DNA of 64,000 nt from Bacillota bacterium (GCA_023663285.1 JAMPHT010000009.1:19414-83413), one strand, 5' to 3'. Numbered from the stretch's first letter, positions 23,420 through 32,649 are shown. The notes: generated by a model from the letters alone, not told the origin. Made by a program: numbers and translations.

Positions 23420-24571
23420 TTAAAAGACCCCGAATATGGCCATGAATGTGCCGGCGGCTACGGCGGTTCCGATCACGCCTGCCACATTAGGCCCCATGGC
23501 GTGCATCAGCAGGAAGTTGGTGGGATCTGCCTCCGCGCCCACCTTCTGGGACACACGGGCCGCCATGGGAACGGCGGAAACGCCCGCAGAGCCAATCAAC
23601 GGATTCACCTTGCCGTGAGTCGCCCAGCACATCAGCTTGCCGAACAGCACGCCGGCAATGGTGCCCACGATGAAGGCAAGCAGGCCAAGCGCTACGATCT
23701 TCAGGGTATCTGCGTTCAGAAATGCCTCTGCACTGGTGGTTGCACCCACAGAGGTTCCCAGCAGGATGACCACAATATACATCAACGCGTTGGAAGCCGT
23801 CTCTGTCAGCTGTCTTACCACACCGGACTCCCTGAACAGGTTGCCCAGCATCAACATTCCCACAAGAGGCGCCGTAGTGGGCAGGATCAGGCTTACCACA
23901 ATAGTAACAATGATAGGGAACAGGATCTTCTCCAGCTTGGAAACGGGTCTGAGCTGTCCCATCTTGATTTTTCTCTCTTTCTCCGTGGTAAAGAGCTTCA
24001 TGAAAGGAGGCTGGATAACGGGCACCAGAGCCATATAGGAGTATGCCGCCACCGCGATGGGACCCATGATCGCCGTCTGCCCCAGCTTGCTGGCGAGGAA
24101 GATGGAGGTAGGACCGTCGGCGCCGCCGATGATGGAGATCGCTGCAGCCGCCATATCGTTAAAGCCCAGAGCAATAGCTCCGAAATATGCGGTAAAAATA
24201 CCGAACTGTGCAGCCGCCCCCAGAAGGAAGCTTTTGGGATTGGCAATCAGCGGCCCAAAGTCCGTCATGGCGCCCACACCCATGAAGATCAGGGAGGGCA
24301 GGATCGCCAGCTCATCCAGTTTATAGAAGTAATACAGCAGTCCGCCCACACCGTTGGAGGCGTCCTCTGCGTGAAGCATGATGTCGGGATAAATGTTTAC
24401 CAACAGCATACCAAAGGCTATCGGAACTAAGAGCAGTGGCTCAAATTCATGACGGATAGCCAGATAAAGGAAAAAGCACGCAACCGCTATCATGACATAA
24501 TTCCCTACGGTCAGGTTGAAAAACGCCGTCTGATGAAGCAGGTTGTTCAGCGTAGAACCTATATATTCCAT
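23420..24571 (-). CDS. oadB: Na+-translocating decarboxylase beta subunit
   Basis: Polytopic membrane subunit that decarboxylates carboxybiotin and exports Na+ (OadB/MmdB/GcdB family). It has 383 residues, with about nine to eleven helices. The conserved regions include GGADGPTSIF (about 148-157), where the Asp is essential in characterised homologues, and a C-terminal GSAGVSAVPMAARV segment. It sits between the biotin carrier gene and oadA, as usual for these pumps. It should serve whichever carboxyltransferase loads the carrier. Confidence 0.95.
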   Translation of the reverse strand: MEYIGSTLNNLLHQTAFFNLTVGNYVMIAVACFFLYLAIRHEFEPLLLVPIAFGMLLVNIYPDIMLHAEDASNGVGGLLYYFYKLDELAILPSLIFMGVGAMTDFGPLIANPKSFLLGAAAQFGIFTAYFGAIALGFNDMAAAAISIIGGADGPTSIFLASKLGQTAIMGPIAVAAYSYMALVPVIQPPFMKLFTTEKERKIKMGQLRPVSKLEKILFPIIVTIVVSLILPTTAPLVGMLMLGNLFRESGVVRQLTETASNALMYIVVILLGTSVGATTSAEAFLNADTLKIVALGLLAFIVGTIAGVLFGKLMCWATHGKVNPLIGSAGVSAVPMAARVSQKVGAEADPTNFLLMHAMGPNVAGVIGTAVAAGTFMAIFGVF

Positions 24572-24612
24572 TTGTTGACCTCCTGTTGTCGTTGTCTATA
24601 GTGGATGTAAGC

Positions 24613-24987
24613 TTAGTTCATGGTTGCCAGAACCGCACCCGCTTCTACCGCATCGCCGACAGCGACATCAATGCTTGCAACCGTTCCGTCCTGAGGAGCA
24701 ACAACGGGGATCTCCATCTTCATGGCCTCGATGATGACAACGGCGTCACCGGCCTTCACTGCGTCACCCGCCTTCTTCTCCAGCTTAAATACCTTTCCTG
24801 CCGCTCCTGCCTCGATCTTAACGCTGCCTGCGCCGCCGGACGCCTTAGGAGCCGCTGCGGGAGCCGCTTTCGGCGCTGCCTTGGGAGCCGCGGGAGCCTT
24901 TGCCGCCACAGGTGCTCCTGTAGATGCGCCTTCTTCCACTGTCACATCGTATACATTTCCGTTTACCGTAATGGTATAATTTTTCAT
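24613..24987 (-). CDS. Biotin carboxyl carrier protein
   Basis: A 124-aa carrier. The N-terminal strand-rich start (MKNYTITVNG) and an Ala/Pro/Lys-rich flexible linker (about 22-52) precede the biotinyl domain, with the attachment site Lys90 in EAMKM. It shuttles the carboxyl group from the carboxyltransferases to the membrane beta subunit. Start ATG 24987 has the family N-terminus and a GGAGG upstream; the longer frame begins inside that site. Its neighbours are the gamma subunit upstream and oadB downstream. Confidence 0.95.
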   Translation of the reverse strand: MKNYTITVNGNVYDVTVEEGASTGAPVAAKAPAAPKAAPKAAPAAAPKASGGAGSVKIEAGAAGKVFKLEKKAGDAVKAGDAVVIIEAMKMEIPVVAPQDGTVASIDVAVGDAVEAGAVLATMN

Positions 24988-25073
24988 TTTATTTTCCTCC
25001 AAAATAATATTTGTCATTGCTGCTTATCTGATATTTGCCAAAACTTATCTGTCGCTATATCTGTCTTATTTCA

Positions 25074-25868
25074 TCAGCGCCGTACCACAGAACGCACCAC
25101 AAATCCGTCTGCTGACGCCTCGCCCCGGCTTGCCGCTATGGCCGCCGCTATCACCGCCACAAGCTCCGTATCATCCGTCTCGTCCGCTGATGACTCCTGT
25201 ACCGTCTCCTGCGCCGCCACATTGTCGGCATTCTCACCGCTGTCCCCGATCTTCGCCAGCGCTCGCTTCGCCGCTGCATCCTGCGCCTTGTTGATAAATC
25301 GGAAACAGGAAATGATAAGGGAGATCAATATCAGTACGGCAAACACGGTACACATTCCGATCAGAGTATTCATTGCCGCCTTTGCCATCAGCTGGCCCAT
25401 TGAGGCAGTGGGATTCAGCGCCACGGATTCCAGCCGCATGAACAGGTCATTGGAAAAGACGATCTCCGCCACTGCGTCCTGCTTCTCCCCTGTGACAGGA
25501 AGCTCCACGATGATCTGCTTTCCGTCAAGCTTTACCTCCGCTTCACCCGTTCCGGTGATGCTTCCTATGGTATTCAGACCTGATTCAAAGGACTGTACGC
25601 CGGTCACCACCGCGTTTCCTTCCACCATTATTCCAAAATACTGCTCACACAGATACTCGATCTCCTCATTGGTCTCCATTTCCGCTACGGCAAAGGGTAC
25701 GTCATTGCAAAGGTAATCGTTAAAAAGGGATACGACGGCAGCCGATGCATCCCCGGCGCTGTCCACCCTGCTCTGCTCGTAGGCCGTCATCCCCTCGCCT
25801 TCCCCGCAGGCAGTCAGTCCAAATACACAGGCGATCATACAAACATAAGCCAATAGTTTCTTCTTCAT
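25074..25868 (-). CDS. OadG-type gamma subunit fused to a secreted lipoprotein-like domain
   Basis: A 264-aa protein. Residues 1-21 form a lipoprotein signal with lipobox GLTAC (Cys21). Residues 25-155 are an extracytoplasmic domain that resembles DUF3887-type folds (compare GKQIIVELPVTGEKQDA). A membrane helix follows (about 168-190), whose pattern NTLIGMCTVFAVLILISLII matches the OadG family. A charged, Ala-rich cytoplasmic tail completes it. OadG anchors the soluble subunits to the beta subunit. Family members are usually about 80-130 aa, so the N-terminal domain is an addition. It is the second gene of the operon. Confidence 0.8.
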   Translation of the reverse strand: MKKKLLAYVCMIACVFGLTACGEGEGMTAYEQSRVDSAGDASAAVVSLFNDYLCNDVPFAVAEMETNEEIEYLCEQYFGIMVEGNAVVTGVQSFESGLNTIGSITGTGEAEVKLDGKQIIVELPVTGEKQDAVAEIVFSNDLFMRLESVALNPTASMGQLMAKAAMNTLIGMCTVFAVLILISLIISCFRFINKAQDAAAKRALAKIGDSGENADNVAAQETVQESSADETDDTELVAVIAAAIAASRGEASADGFVVRSVVRR

Positions 25869-25886
25869 TTTGCTCTCATCACCTCT

Positions 25887-27317
25887 CTATACTGTTCCGT
25901 GCTTTTTAACGGGACGGTCCTCGCTCTTGGTAAAGAGCATCTCAAAGGCGCCGATGACATACTTTCTGGTATCCGCAGCCTCCACGATCCTGTCCACATA
26001 CCCTCTTCTTGCAGCGCCTGCCGCCGAAAGCTGCAGAGCCTCATAGGCTGCCGCCTTCTCGCTGATCACGTCAGCCCCCTGGCCATCATACATGATCTTC
26101 GCGGCCAGCTTGCCCTCCATGGCGCCGATCTCCGCATCCGGCCAGGCATAGGTGATATCCGCCCCGATTGCCTTGGAATTCATCACCACAGCCGCTGTTC
26201 CAAGCGCCTTGCCGATCACCACGTTCACCTTGGGAACGGTTGCGTTTGCAAAAGCATAGGTAAGCCTTGCCGCGGCCCTGGCAATGCCCTTTTCCGAGCA
26301 CATATCAGCCTTATAGCCCTTCACATTGGTGAGCGTCAGAACGGGAATGTCGAAAGCGTCGCAGAAATTCACGAAGTCCGCCGCCTTGTCGCAGCCCTGT
26401 TTTGACAGGACAGCATCCAGCTTCTCCGCCACCTTGCCTTCTTCGTCGCACACCTCGCTGCGATTTGCCACAGCGCCTACGGTCACGCCGTCCAGCTTCA
26501 TAAAGCCCACTACCATATCCTTCGCGTAGTTCGCCTTCAACTCAAAGAAATCATTGTTGTCCGCCAGCATGGACAGAGCGATGGATGTGTCTCCCACACA
26601 GCTTGCCAGCTCCCCGCAGATACGGTTCAGATCGTCCGTACACTCCACAATGTCACTGCCCTCATTATTGTTTGCAGGCAGGAATCCGATCAGATCGCGG
26701 ATACCTGCCAGAATAGCCGTCTCATCCGCAACCACATCCACTATGCCGCTCTCCTCAGACTGGAATGCCGCAGAAGCGGAATCGCACTTTGTGACCACAT
26801 TGCCGTCCAGCGCATTGGGCGCATTGACAAAAAGCTTTGCGTTCTTCTCCTCCATAAAGGTAAAATCCGTCAGGGTGGAGAACAGGGCAAGTCCACCGCC
26901 GCAGCTGCCCAGAACTGCCGTGATCTGGGGAATCACGCCGGATGCAAGGGTCTGCTTCTTATAGATGGCGCCAAAAGCATTCAGCGCATCCGTCGCCTCC
27001 TGTAATCTCAACCCGGCGGAATCAATGAGGCCAATGACAGGGGACCCTGTTTTCATGGCCAGATCATATAGATTGGTGATTTTTTTCGCGTGCATCTCGC
27101 CCACCGTACCGTTCATCACGGACACGTCCTGGCTGTACACGTACACAGGCTTGCCGCCTATCACTCCATAGCCGGTCACGCAACCGTCAGAAGGAGTTTC
27201 GTCCGGTTTCATATTGAAATCCGTGGCTCTTGCAGTTACAAGTCCGCCGATCTCAACGAAACTGTTGTCATCGAGCAAAGCTGCTATTCTTTGACTCGCT
27301 TTTGATGTACTACTCAT
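25887..27317 (-). CDS. Carboxyltransferase, methylmalonyl-CoA/propionyl-CoA decarboxylase alpha-type
   Basis: A 476-aa crotonase-fold carboxyltransferase of the MmdA/AccD-like family, which binds an acyl-CoA and biotin. Both halves are visible: an N-terminal domain with GYGVIGGKPVYVYSQD (about 50-66) and GLRLQEA, with an oxyanion GSCGGG near 120, and a C-terminal domain with VIGKALGTAAVVMNSK near 385 and PDAEIGAMEG near 410. It is the first gene, with OadG, carrier, OadB and OadA-type genes behind it. The likely substrate is methylmalonyl-CoA or a related acyl-CoA. Sequence identity to known MmdA looks only moderate by eye. Start ATG 27317 has GGAGG upstream. Confidence 0.85.
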   Translation of the reverse strand: MSSTSKASQRIAALLDDNSFVEIGGLVTARATDFNMKPDETPSDGCVTGYGVIGGKPVYVYSQDVSVMNGTVGEMHAKKITNLYDLAMKTGSPVIGLIDSAGLRLQEATDALNAFGAIYKKQTLASGVIPQITAVLGSCGGGLALFSTLTDFTFMEEKNAKLFVNAPNALDGNVVTKCDSASAAFQSEESGIVDVVADETAILAGIRDLIGFLPANNNEGSDIVECTDDLNRICGELASCVGDTSIALSMLADNNDFFELKANYAKDMVVGFMKLDGVTVGAVANRSEVCDEEGKVAEKLDAVLSKQGCDKAADFVNFCDAFDIPVLTLTNVKGYKADMCSEKGIARAAARLTYAFANATVPKVNVVIGKALGTAAVVMNSKAIGADITYAWPDAEIGAMEGKLAAKIMYDGQGADVISEKAAAYEALQLSAAGAARRGYVDRIVEAADTRKYVIGAFEMLFTKSEDRPVKKHGTV

Positions 27318-27360
27318 GCTTTCAGCCCTCCGTTTATATAAATAAATGCAGAACATTCCG

Positions 27361-27387
27361 AATCGGGAAAACAAATTTCCCCCGATT
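27361..27387. promoter_or_regulatory. Inverted repeat downstream of the decarboxylase promoter (possible operator)
   Basis: AATCGGGAAAA and TTTCCCCCGATT form a near-perfect palindrome just after the expected transcription start. It could be a repressor site or a 5'-UTR hairpin; which cannot be told. Confidence 0.45.
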
Positions 27388-27397
27388 ATCCCTTTCA

Positions 27398-27426
27398 GTA
27401 TACCATAAAAAAAGCAACTCGCAAAG
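27398..27426 (-). promoter_or_regulatory. Likely promoter of the decarboxylase operon
   Basis: On the minus strand, TTGCGA (27420-27425) is followed after 16 nt by TATACT (27398-27403). It overlaps the terminator of the upstream dac gene. Confidence 0.45.
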
Positions 27427-27436
27427 AACGAATTGC
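27407..27436 (-). terminator. Terminator after the dac gene
   Basis: GCAATTCG (minus strand) pairs with CGAGTTGC, with one mismatch, across a short loop and is followed by seven T (plus-strand A-run 27407-27413). It lies about 31 nt after the carboxypeptidase stop. Confidence 0.7.
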
Positions 27437-27467
27437 ATTTTTTTCTAAATTTTACCGATTTATTTTT

Positions 27468-28934
27468 TTATCCTTTGCATGAACCCAGAAACCTGTTCAG
27501 TATCTGCTTCACACACCACTCCAGACTGATCTTGGGCACGGTATCCACGGTGACGATCTTCTCCCGCTTATAGACGTTCTCGCCTACCGCATACCGGATC
27601 TCCCCCACCTGAGTCCTGCTTTCCACCGGGGCGGTCAGATTTTTTTCCCATTCATACTCCACCCTGATCTCCTCATCCGCCCGCAGAAGCAGCCCATCCA
27701 CATTCCGGCAGACCGTCTCTCCGCTTTCCATGCTTCCGCTTTCCATCCCTTTCGGCTCCGTATTTTCTCCCTTGGTTTCAAACCCTTCCGGTTCCCCTGT
27801 TTCCGTATTTTCTTCCGCCACGGCCAGATTCGTATAAGCCAGATCTCCCAGGCGGTCCGTCTGCCCGTTCTGTACGGGGACCGGTTCCAGCAGGCTTTCG
27901 TCAAAGGCGGTCCCTGCCTCATCAAAGCTCCTGTAAAAGTAATTCTCCAGGCCGTATTCCATCAGCTCTTTTGTGTCGCTCCACTTCCAGGTCTTATGGC
28001 TCGGCCAGCCGCAGGCAAGCAGGGCCACCACAAAGGTTCTGCCGTCCCGCTCCAGAGCTCCTACATAGCAGTACCCTGCTTTGTTTGTAAAACCGGTCTT
28101 TCCGCTGAGCGCGCCGCTCATCATGTTCAAAAAAGCATTGTGGTTGGTACAGGAAAAGCTGCGCCCGTTTGCATAAAAGCTGTGATTTGCCGTTCTCGTG
28201 ATCTCCAGAAAAGCGTCCTTCTGCGGGGACTCTCTCACACAATAAGACATGATCCTTGCCAGCTCCGCCGCCGTGGTACAATGCTCTTTCTGTATGACAG
28301 TACCGTCCCGCAGGGTAAACTCCTGGGTGGCGTCCAGCCCATTTGGCGTGATAAACCAGCTGTCCCTGCACCCCAGCTCCACGGCCTTTTCATTCATCAG
28401 TCTGGCAAACGCCGCCACTGCTTTCCCGCTCTCCTCCGCAGTGTACTCCCCCGCCGGCTTATCCCGCAGGGGCTGCTCCAGCAGACGCTTTCCCACATAC
28501 TCCGCCAACGCCACCGCCGAATCATTGTGGGACTCCAGCATCAGGGAATACAGCAGGTCTCCCACCGTATACTGCTCCCCTTTCTGTAAGTACAGCTTTA
28601 CCTTCGGCATACCCGCCGCATAGGAGGACACCTCAAGAGTCTCATCCAAAGAGGCATTTTCCAGCACCAGGATACAGGTCAGTATTTTGGTGGTGCTGGC
28701 CATTGCCATAGGCGTATCCGCGTTTTTCCCGTACAGCACCCTCCCCGTATCCCCATCCATAAGCACCGCTGCCGTGGCATACAGGGAAATATCCGCCTCC
28801 GGATAAACTCCGTTCACCTCCGCATACAAGGGTGTATCCGCCTCCGAAAGCGCCGCCTCCCCGACGCTGCCCGCACTCAGCCCTACCGTCAAAAAAAGGG
28901 CGCAAAAAAAGCCCCATATTATTTTCATCCGCAT
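27468..28934 (-). CDS. D-alanyl-D-alanine carboxypeptidase (serine PBP, DacF-like)
   Basis: A 488-aa low-molecular-weight penicillin-binding protein that trims the terminal D-Ala of peptidoglycan stem peptides. A signal peptide (about 1-28) is followed by the peptidase domain with Ser80-X-X-Lys83 (STTK), Ser135-His-Asn137 and KTGF near residue 275. After it come a Glu/Gly-rich linker with repeated EGFETKGENTEPKG-type units (about 375-405) and a C-terminal domain ending in an amphipathic, possibly membrane-binding helix (about 470-488). It lies 65 nt after scpB, so it is probably in the scpA-scpB operon. Confidence 0.93.
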   Translation of the reverse strand: MRMKIIWGFFCALFLTVGLSAGSVGEAALSEADTPLYAEVNGVYPEADISLYATAAVLMDGDTGRVLYGKNADTPMAMASTTKILTCILVLENASLDETLEVSSYAAGMPKVKLYLQKGEQYTVGDLLYSLMLESHNDSAVALAEYVGKRLLEQPLRDKPAGEYTAEESGKAVAAFARLMNEKAVELGCRDSWFITPNGLDATQEFTLRDGTVIQKEHCTTAAELARIMSYCVRESPQKDAFLEITRTANHSFYANGRSFSCTNHNAFLNMMSGALSGKTGFTNKAGYCYVGALERDGRTFVVALLACGWPSHKTWKWSDTKELMEYGLENYFYRSFDEAGTAFDESLLEPVPVQNGQTDRLGDLAYTNLAVAEENTETGEPEGFETKGENTEPKGMESGSMESGETVCRNVDGLLLRADEEIRVEYEWEKNLTAPVESRTQVGEIRYAVGENVYKREKIVTVDTVPKISLEWCVKQILNRFLGSCKG

Positions 28935-28999
28935 TTTTTCATCTCACAAAACATGGATTTTTAATAATATATGAGGCCGCTCTTTCAAATAGAAACAGC

Positions 29000-29569
29000 T
29001 CAGACATCCAACTGCATTTGTACTTCCGCTTCCGCCTGCTGCTTGAACTCTTCTATCTGCACCGGGTTCAGCTCAGGCAGCTCCTCCAGGCTCTTCACGC
29101 CGAAGCTGCGCAGGAACTGCTCCGTGGTTCCGAACAGCAGGGGCCTTCCGGGAGCATTCAGTCTCCCAAGCTCCGTTATCAGATCATATTCCAACAGCTT
29201 GTTGATGGCATGGTCGCAGCTGACCCCGCGGACCCGCTCGATCTCCGCTCTGGTTATGGGCTGCTTATAGGCAATAATAGACAGGGTCTCCAGCACAGTG
29301 TCCGTCAACGCCATCTTCCTGGGCGCCCTGGCGATCTTGATCAGATACTCATACATCTCCGCCTTGGTACAAAGCTGCACCGCATCCTCAAACCAGACGA
29401 GGGCGATCCCCCGGTCCTCTCCGGCGTACCGCTCCTCCATCTCTTTCAATATTTCTCTTGTGACCTTTACATCCTCTTCTATCACATCGGCAAGGCTCTT
29501 CACCTCCACCGAGTCTCCCATGGTAAACAGTACTGCCTCCAGTACCGCCGCCGCTCTGGTCCGCTCCAT
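29000..29569 (-). CDS. scpB: Segregation and condensation protein B
   Basis: Kleisin-associated winged-helix subunit of the SMC-ScpA-ScpB condensin complex, needed for chromosome segregation. The 189 residues hold two winged-helix domains (about 1-80 and 90-165). Typical motifs include YKQPITRAEIERVRGVS near 100 and GRPLLFGTTEQFL near 150. It follows scpA after 77 nt. A GAGG site lies upstream of ATG 29569. Confidence 0.96.
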   Translation of the reverse strand: MERTRAAAVLEAVLFTMGDSVEVKSLADVIEEDVKVTREILKEMEERYAGEDRGIALVWFEDAVQLCTKAEMYEYLIKIARAPRKMALTDTVLETLSIIAYKQPITRAEIERVRGVSCDHAINKLLEYDLITELGRLNAPGRPLLFGTTEQFLRSFGVKSLEELPELNPVQIEEFKQQAEAEVQMQLDV

Positions 29570-29646
29570 ATGTATACCTCTCTGCGTGCCCTAAACACTC
29601 ATACCAACAATGGAATCCACCTGAAAAACGCTGATTTTGTGTTCTC

Positions 29647-30402
29647 TTAGTGTGCGCCTGCCAATTGTGAAGTAATGATGATATCGTCAAAAATATTTTC
29701 CTGACTGATCACTATTTTACCCACCTTCATCAGCTCAAGTATGATCAAAAATGTTACGATCAGCTCCATCTTGCTGGACTGCTTCTCTAAAAGCCTGCGA
29801 AAGCTGAAGCATTTGTGTTCTCTGGCATATGCCTCCACATAAAGGGACTTTGCCTCCATATCTACCTCTTCCTTCTCGATATTTCCATATCGGCTCCGGA
29901 TGGGGTCGATCTTGTCCTCCTGCTTCCGTACAATAAACTTAAAGATCTCATGGAGCTTATTCAGCGTCATATCCCCGATCAGCTCCTCATAATCAATGGG
30001 CTGCCTGTATGCCGCCACCTCCTCCGGCAGCTTCTGCACCCGGTACAGATTACGCTCCGCGTCCACCTGCCTGTCCCGAAGTTCAAAGGACATGAACCGG
30101 TACATCTTGTACTCTAACAGCTTCTGTACCAGCTCCGCTCTCGGATCCTCTTCCTCCCCTTCCTCATTTACCTCCTTTGGCAGAAGCATACGGCACTTAA
30201 TGTCGATCAGGGTCGCCGCCATCACAAGGAACTCGCTCATCACGTTCATATCGCTGCTTTCCATCTGTTTGATGTAATCCAGATACTGCTCCGTGATCTC
30301 CACAATGGGGATGTCATAAATATCAATTTTATTTTTATCGATCAGATGAAGCAAAAGGTCCAAAGGTCCTTCAAACACTTCAAGCTTTACAGGTATCGCC
30401 AT
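29647..30402 (-). CDS. scpA: Segregation and condensation protein A
   Basis: Kleisin subunit that bridges the SMC dimer heads. The family N-terminus VFEGPLDLLLHLIDKNKIDIYDIPI begins at about residue 8. ScpA's central helices and a C-terminal winged helix (about 175-251) complete the 251 residues. I chose ATG 30402 with GAGG upstream; the frame to 30471 adds a region that is not conserved. It precedes scpB. Confidence 0.96.
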   Translation of the reverse strand: MAIPVKLEVFEGPLDLLLHLIDKNKIDIYDIPIVEITEQYLDYIKQMESSDMNVMSEFLVMAATLIDIKCRMLLPKEVNEEGEEEDPRAELVQKLLEYKMYRFMSFELRDRQVDAERNLYRVQKLPEEVAAYRQPIDYEELIGDMTLNKLHEIFKFIVRKQEDKIDPIRSRYGNIEKEEVDMEAKSLYVEAYAREHKCFSFRRLLEKQSSKMELIVTFLIILELMKVGKIVISQENIFDDIIITSQLAGAH

Positions 30403-30499
30403 AATTTCCTCGCAAATGAAAATCTGTTCCCTATTGTAGCAGACTTCACCCTGAAATCGCAAGAGGAACATATGTTTCAGTCTCGCTCATTATGGGGCG

Positions 30500-31372
30500 C
30501 TAGGTGGTCTCCTGTTCTTCCGGATAAAGCTCCACCACCCACAGCTCTCCCGGATTAAAGATCCTGACAGGAATCGTGTGCATCCCTAAGCCCCGGCTCA
30601 GGAGCATCACCGCCCGGCCATCCTCAAAAACACCTCCGTCATACTTTGGAAAAGGCCGCAGGCTGGGAGAAATGACCCCTCTGCCCAGAAAAGGGATGCG
30701 GATCACGCCGCCATGCACGTGCCCCGCCACTGTCAAGTCAGCCCCCCACTGTGCATATTCAGGGAAAAAGTCCGGATTATGGGCAATGAGCAATGTATAA
30801 CGACTGTTATCCGGCGTTCCCAGAATCTGTCTCAGGTACTCCTTCTCCATCTGTTTTTTCTGAAACCGCCGATAATAATTTTTAGCGATCTCCGCGCCAT
30901 ACACTGTGATTCCGCTGTCCTCCAGATTCACATGGCTGTTTACAAGAGGCTCGATCCCCATGTCTTTCAGGGCTTGTCCATACTCCTCCGCCATACTGCC
31001 GTAGGTCTGGGGATATAGCTTCAGGCGGTGCTCGTGGTTTCCGTTACCGTAATATACCGGGAACTCCTTCGACAGCTCACCCAGGAAATGAATCGCCGGC
31101 TCCAAAGACTTCCCCGGCCGGGCAGTCAAAATATCACCCGCTATCAATATCATATCCGGCTTCTGCGCCCGGATCGCCTCCAAAAGCAATCGGTTCTCCT
31201 TCCCATAACATTTGTTATGCAAGTCTGCCAGCACCACCGCCCGCACAGGCTTTCTGATGCGCCGGTCCCGCAGACCCAGCCGGCGCACCACAAAGCGGTT
31301 GCTGTCATACAACGTCACCCACATTATCAAAATACAGAGGACCCCAAAAAGGGTAACCAAAACATCTGTCAT
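30500..31372 (-). CDS. Membrane-anchored metallophosphoesterase (YkuE-like)
   Basis: A 290-aa calcineurin-type phosphoesterase with one N-terminal helix (about 3-22). The dinuclear metal motifs are present: ADLHN (about 48-52), GDIL (about 78), GNHEH (110-114), and further on the histidines in AHNPDF and GHVHGG. Related YkuE proteins act on lipids or on UDP-diacyl substrates near the membrane. The substrate here is unknown. It lies 48 nt after a dac gene and 97 nt before scpA. Confidence 0.9.
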   Translation of the reverse strand: MTDVLVTLFGVLCILIMWVTLYDSNRFVVRRLGLRDRRIRKPVRAVVLADLHNKCYGKENRLLLEAIRAQKPDMILIAGDILTARPGKSLEPAIHFLGELSKEFPVYYGNGNHEHRLKLYPQTYGSMAEEYGQALKDMGIEPLVNSHVNLEDSGITVYGAEIAKNYYRRFQKKQMEKEYLRQILGTPDNSRYTLLIAHNPDFFPEYAQWGADLTVAGHVHGGVIRIPFLGRGVISPSLRPFPKYDGGVFEDGRAVMLLSRGLGMHTIPVRIFNPGELWVVELYPEEQETT

Positions 31373-31420
31373 TCTATTCCTCCATGCCAGAGCAGTTCCT
31401 CCACCGCCCTTATTTCCGGC

Positions 31421-32581
31421 TTACAGAAGAAAGAATCCCCATGCCTTCTTCATATAGTCTGTAAAACCGGCCTTTTCCACTGTATCCGCATACAGAACAG
31501 ACACACTCCCTATCTCAACTCCATCCAGATAATACCGCACTCTGCCTGCCTCACCGCCCTCCACCGCAGGCGCCTGCACAGCTTCAGGCAGCTCCATGAC
31601 CCTTTCCACCGAGGACAGATCGCTTCCCTGGGTATCCAGATATCGGAACTCCCCCTCATACTTCAGCGGTACGCTTTCCTTTACTCCGCCTTTTACCTCC
31701 AGCGGATCTAAGGGCTGCGTATTCTCATCTATGTATAGCTTGCAGCTGCCGAAGCCATAGGTCATAAGGGTCTGCACGTCTCCCGACCGGGTCTTTGAGT
31801 CCGGCGCGCCCATAACTACTGCTATTAAATCTATGCCATCCTTGCTTGCCGTAGCCGAAATACAGTATTTTGCCTTGCTTGTAAAACCGGTTTTCAACCC
31901 GGTGGTATACTGATACTGCTTCAGCAGCTTATTGGTACTGCTTAAGGTAAAATTACTTGTTCCCTGAGGCGTCACATGGGTGATGTCCTCCATCCAGATC
32001 TTTGTATAATCAAAAATCTCCGGATGGTTTACCGTCAGTTCCCTGGACATGACTGCAATATCCCTGGCGCAGGAATAATGATCGTCGGAATCAGTCAGTC
32101 CGCAGCAGTCCTCAAAATGAGTGTCCACCATTCCCAGCTCCAGAGCTCTTTCGTTCATCATCTCCACAAAGCTCTCCTCGCTGCCCGCAACGTGCTCCGC
32201 CACAGCCACACTGGCGTCATTTCCCGACGCCACCACAATACACTTGATCATGGTTTCCAGAGACTGTACCTCTCCCTGGGCCAGAAACACCTGGGATCCG
32301 CCCATGGAACTGGCGTGCTCACTGGTAAGCACATCATCCGTCAGCTTCACCTTCCCCGCATCCAGCGCCTCGAAGGTCAGCAGCAGGGTCATGATCTTCG
32401 TGACGCTGGCCAGACTGCGCCGCTCCGTGGAATTTGATTCATAAATGACCTGCCCCGTGGAGCTTTCTATCAGGATGACCGATGGGGATGAAACCGACAC
32501 GCCGGCGCTTACCGACAACGCTGCCGTTACCCAGCAGACCACTGCCATAAGCAGCGCTGCCAAAGATTTTTTCAAATACAT
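31421..32581 (-). CDS. D-alanyl-D-alanine carboxypeptidase (serine PBP, DacA/DacB-like)
   Basis: A second 386-aa class C penicillin-binding protein, related to but distinct from the one at 27.5 kb. It has a signal peptide (about 1-26), Ser59-X-X-Lys62 (SVTK), Ser119-Gly-Asn121 and KTGF near residue 232. The C-terminal beta-rich domain ends in an amphipathic, hydrophobic tail for membrane association. In some clostridia this gene is linked to sporulation, but no spore gene is seen nearby. A terminator lies between it and rpsU. Confidence 0.93.
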   Translation of the reverse strand: MYLKKSLAALLMAVVCWVTAALSVSAGVSVSSPSVILIESSTGQVIYESNSTERRSLASVTKIMTLLLTFEALDAGKVKLTDDVLTSEHASSMGGSQVFLAQGEVQSLETMIKCIVVASGNDASVAVAEHVAGSEESFVEMMNERALELGMVDTHFEDCCGLTDSDDHYSCARDIAVMSRELTVNHPEIFDYTKIWMEDITHVTPQGTSNFTLSSTNKLLKQYQYTTGLKTGFTSKAKYCISATASKDGIDLIAVVMGAPDSKTRSGDVQTLMTYGFGSCKLYIDENTQPLDPLEVKGGVKESVPLKYEGEFRYLDTQGSDLSSVERVMELPEAVQAPAVEGGEAGRVRYYLDGVEIGSVSVLYADTVEKAGFTDYMKKAWGFFLL

Positions 32582-32649
32582 AATGCCTCACTTCCATTTT
32601 CCAAATTCCTATTCAAAGATATGAAGCAGCCATATTTGATAGAACAGGA

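Noticed and set aside
23162-24430. 422-codon plus-strand frame crossing the tandem repeat and oadB
   Set aside because: Repeated peptide segments come only from the DNA repeat, and the remainder is antisense to oadB.
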